Assembly (NCBI GenBank): GCA_946185305.1
Contig: CAMHJE010000143.1
Span: 1-6,336 of the forward strand
Direction of reading: 5' to 3'
From: UBA3792 sp946185305
GTDB taxonomy: Bacteria > Bacillota > Clostridia > Christensenellales > CAG-138
Length of the DNA: 6,336 nucleotides
Part shown: positions 4,770 to 6,336 of the stretch, in pieces
Position numbering within the stretch: position 1 is the first letter of the stretch
Layout: each line of letters opens with the position of its first letter
The notes under the pieces: model-generated
What the model was told of the DNA's origin: nothing
What the model saw: only the letters and a program-made list of their open reading frames with translations
Databases searched by the model: none
Program-made: the position numbers and the translations under genes

Positions 4770-5723
4770 ATGGAAGCCTATTTTGCTTCGCTGAGTCTTT
4801 TGAAGCTGCTGAAAAACATGCCCGGCGGCATCGCGCAGGGCTTGATTTGGGGGCTTATGGCGCTCGGTATCTATATCAGCTTCCGGCTGCTGGACGTAGC
4901 CGATCTGACGGTGGACGGCTCGTTCACCACGGGCGGCGCCTGCGCGGCAATGCTGATCCTGTCCGGCTGCCCCGCGTGGGTCGCACTGCTCGTTGCGCTG
5001 CTCGCGGGCTGTCTGGCCGGCTTCGTGACGGGGCTGCTGCATACCAAGCTCGGCATTCCGGCGATCCTTTCCGGCATCCTTACACAGTTCGCCTTGTATT
5101 CGATCAATCTGCACATTATGGGCATGGCGGCGAATAAGGCAATCAGCGTTGATAAATATACGCTGATCCTGTCCTCGCGTCATATCCCGATGGCGATTCT
5201 CGTCGGCTTTCTGATCGCGCTTGCCCTGATCGCGCTGATGTACTGGTACTTCGGCACGGAGCAAGGCTCCGCGCTCCGCGCTACGGGAAGCAACCCGGCA
5301 TTGGCGCGTGCGCTCGGCATTTCGGTCGATAACATGAAGCTGCTGGGGCTTACGCTGTCCAACGGCGTCGTTGCGCTTGCGGGCGGTCTGCTTGCCCAGT
5401 ATCAGGGCTTCGCGGATATCAATATGGGCCGCGGCGCCATCGTCATCGGCCTTGCCGCCGTCATCATCGGTGAGGTACTCGGCCGCGCGCTGCTCGGCAA
5501 GCATCTGAACTTTTTCGGCACGTTGTCCTTCGTCGTGCTCGGCGGCGTGATCTATTATCTTGTCGTGGTGATCGTGCTGTGGCTGCGGCTCGATTCCAAC
5601 GATCTGAAGCTGTTCACCGCGGTGATCGTTGCGATTTTCCTTGCGACGCCGTATATCCGTGATCATGCGAAAAACTCGTTCCGCGCTGCCGCCAAGAGAG
5701 GGGAGGTGAAGCACCGTGCTTGA
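4770..5723 (+). CDS. ABC transporter permease, TrpY type (BPD_transp_2)
   Basis: 317 residues, integral membrane subunit that forms the translocation path. About eight to nine hydrophobic segments are visible, near residues 20-40, 53-66, 68-90, 95-112, 140-160, 192-211, 221-243, 250-272 and 278-294. DLTVDGSF (45-52) and the cytoplasmic loop RATGSNPALARALGI (170-184) are typical of the branched-chain/TrpY-like permease family (PF02653); the loop should contact the ATPase. AAGGAGG (4756-4762) is 7 nt before the ATG. The gene begins 34 bases after the binding-protein stop with no terminator between, and its end overlaps the ATPase gene, so the three are co-transcribed. Substrate is inferred only from family and leader. 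Confidence 0.9.
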   Translation: MEAYFASLSLLKLLKNMPGGIAQGLIWGLMALGIYISFRLLDVADLTVDGSFTTGGACAAMLILSGCPAWVALLVALLAGCLAGFVTGLLHTKLGIPAILSGILTQFALYSINLHIMGMAANKAISVDKYTLILSSRHIPMAILVGFLIALALIALMYWYFGTEQGSALRATGSNPALARALGISVDNMKLLGLTLSNGVVALAGGLLAQYQGFADINMGRGAIVIGLAAVIIGEVLGRALLGKHLNFFGTLSFVVLGGVIYYLVVVIVLWLRLDSNDLKLFTAVIVAIFLATPYIRDHAKNSFRAAAKRGEVKHRA

Positions 5724-6336
5724 GCTTTCCCATATTTTCAAAACGTTCAACCCCGGCACGATTCACGAAAAACGTGCGATCACCGATTTATCCCTGCATC
5801 TGGCGCCCGGCGATTTCTGTACCGTGATCGGCGGCAACGGCGCGGGCAAGTCCACGCTGCTGAATGCAGTCGCCGGCGTGTGGCCGATTGACAGCGGGCG
5901 CATCCTGCTTGACGGCAACGATGTCACCGCCCTGCCGGAGCATAAGCGCGCAAAGTATATCGGCCGGGTGTTCCAAGACCCCAACATGGGCACCGCACCG
6001 AATATGCAGATCGAGGAAAATCTGGCTCTCGCGCTGCGCCGCGGCAAGCCGCGCACCCTGCGGTGGGGCGTTACGCAAAAGGAACGAACCGAGTACCGGG
6101 AAAAACTGGCGTCGCTCGGCCTCGGCCTTGAGGATCGCATGACGGTAAAAGTCGCTTTGCTGTCCGGCGGACAAAGGCAGGCGCTGACGCTTCTGATGGC
6201 GTCGCTGCAAAAGCCGAAGCTGCTGCTGCTCGACGAGCATACCGCGGCGCTCGATCCCGTTACCGCCGCTAAGGTGCTGGAGTTGTCCGACCGCATCGTG
6301 CACGAAAACAGCCTGACCGCGCTGATGATCACGCAC
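5716..6336 (+). CDS. ABC transporter ATP-binding protein, TrpZ type (3' truncated by window)
   Basis: 207 codons are present and the frame is open to the window edge; relatives are about 260 residues. It powers the importer by ATP hydrolysis on the inner face of the membrane. All motifs up to the H-loop are intact: Walker A GGNGAGKST (39-47), Q-loop Gln87 in VFQDP, signature LSGGQ (149-153), Walker B LLLLDE with catalytic Glu174, D-loop TAALD (176-180, in the family-typical DEHTAALD) and the H-loop histidine as the last codon (207). The start is a GTG at 5716: GGGAGGTGA (5701-5709) lies just upstream, and the gene overlaps the permease stop by 8 bases, indicating translational coupling. No stop codon or downstream gene is visible. 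Confidence 0.92.
   Translation, partial: MLELSHIFKTFNPGTIHEKRAITDLSLHLAPGDFCTVIGGNGAGKSTLLNAVAGVWPIDSGRILLDGNDVTALPEHKRAKYIGRVFQDPNMGTAPNMQIEENLALALRRGKPRTLRWGVTQKERTEYREKLASLGLGLEDRMTVKVALLSGGQRQALTLLMASLQKPKLLLLDEHTAALDPVTAAKVLELSDRIVHENSLTALMITH

Noticed and set aside
4722..5759. Minus-strand open frame (345 codons) opposite the permease
   Set aside because: Composition is Gln/Arg/Asp/His-rich and low in structure. The + strand frame encodes a clear multi-span permease with ribosome binding site and operon context.
5763..6336. Minus-strand frames opposite the ATPase gene
   Set aside because: The + strand frame from the GTG at 5716 carries every ABC ATPase motif in order, so the opposite frames are shadows.

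Overview
The window looks like chromosomal DNA of a GC-rich, endospore-forming Clostridia, most likely an Oscillospiraceae/Ruminococcaceae-type gut bacterium. The evidence is an intact sporulation sigma factor of the SigK type with its hydrophobic pro-sequence, strong AGGAGG-type ribosome binding sites, lipoproteins with Gram-positive style lipoboxes, a BspA-like leucine-rich repeat protein, and GC-rich codon use with AT-rich control regions. The taxonomic placement is inference. All genes seen are on the + strand.

Bases 1-246 hold no gene. They contain three consecutive hairpins bounded by two copies of a 25-nt sequence (24 of 25 identical). The second copy lies in a perfect 15-bp inverted repeat that carries a SigE-like -10 element, the Shine-Dalgarno sequence and the start codon of sigK. 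sigK follows (247-945).

A single-gene unit comes next. It has a probable SigA promoter (981-1009), a hairpin at the very 5' end of the mRNA, an 807-residue BspA-like LRR lipoprotein (1069-3492) and a strong intrinsic terminator (3508-3536).

The third unit is an ABC uptake operon of the TrpXYZ type: lipoprotein solute-binding protein (3770-4735), membrane permease (4770-5723) and ATPase (5716 to the window edge, cut off at the H-loop histidine). Its leader is the most interesting part of the window. A SigA-like promoter (3569-3597) is followed by an unlisted 18-codon ORF, MTIRFYGSYIYYFTGRLK (3631-3687), with four Tyr and two Phe codons and no Trp. A hairpin overlapping these codons, an alternative pairing, and an intrinsic terminator (3719-3747) just before the first transporter gene are mutually exclusive. 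This is the layout of a classical leader-peptide transcription attenuator. It suggests that the operon is induced by shortage of charged tRNA-Tyr (possibly tRNA-Phe) and so imports tyrosine or aromatic amino acids. No T-box, the usual Firmicutes solution, is visible.
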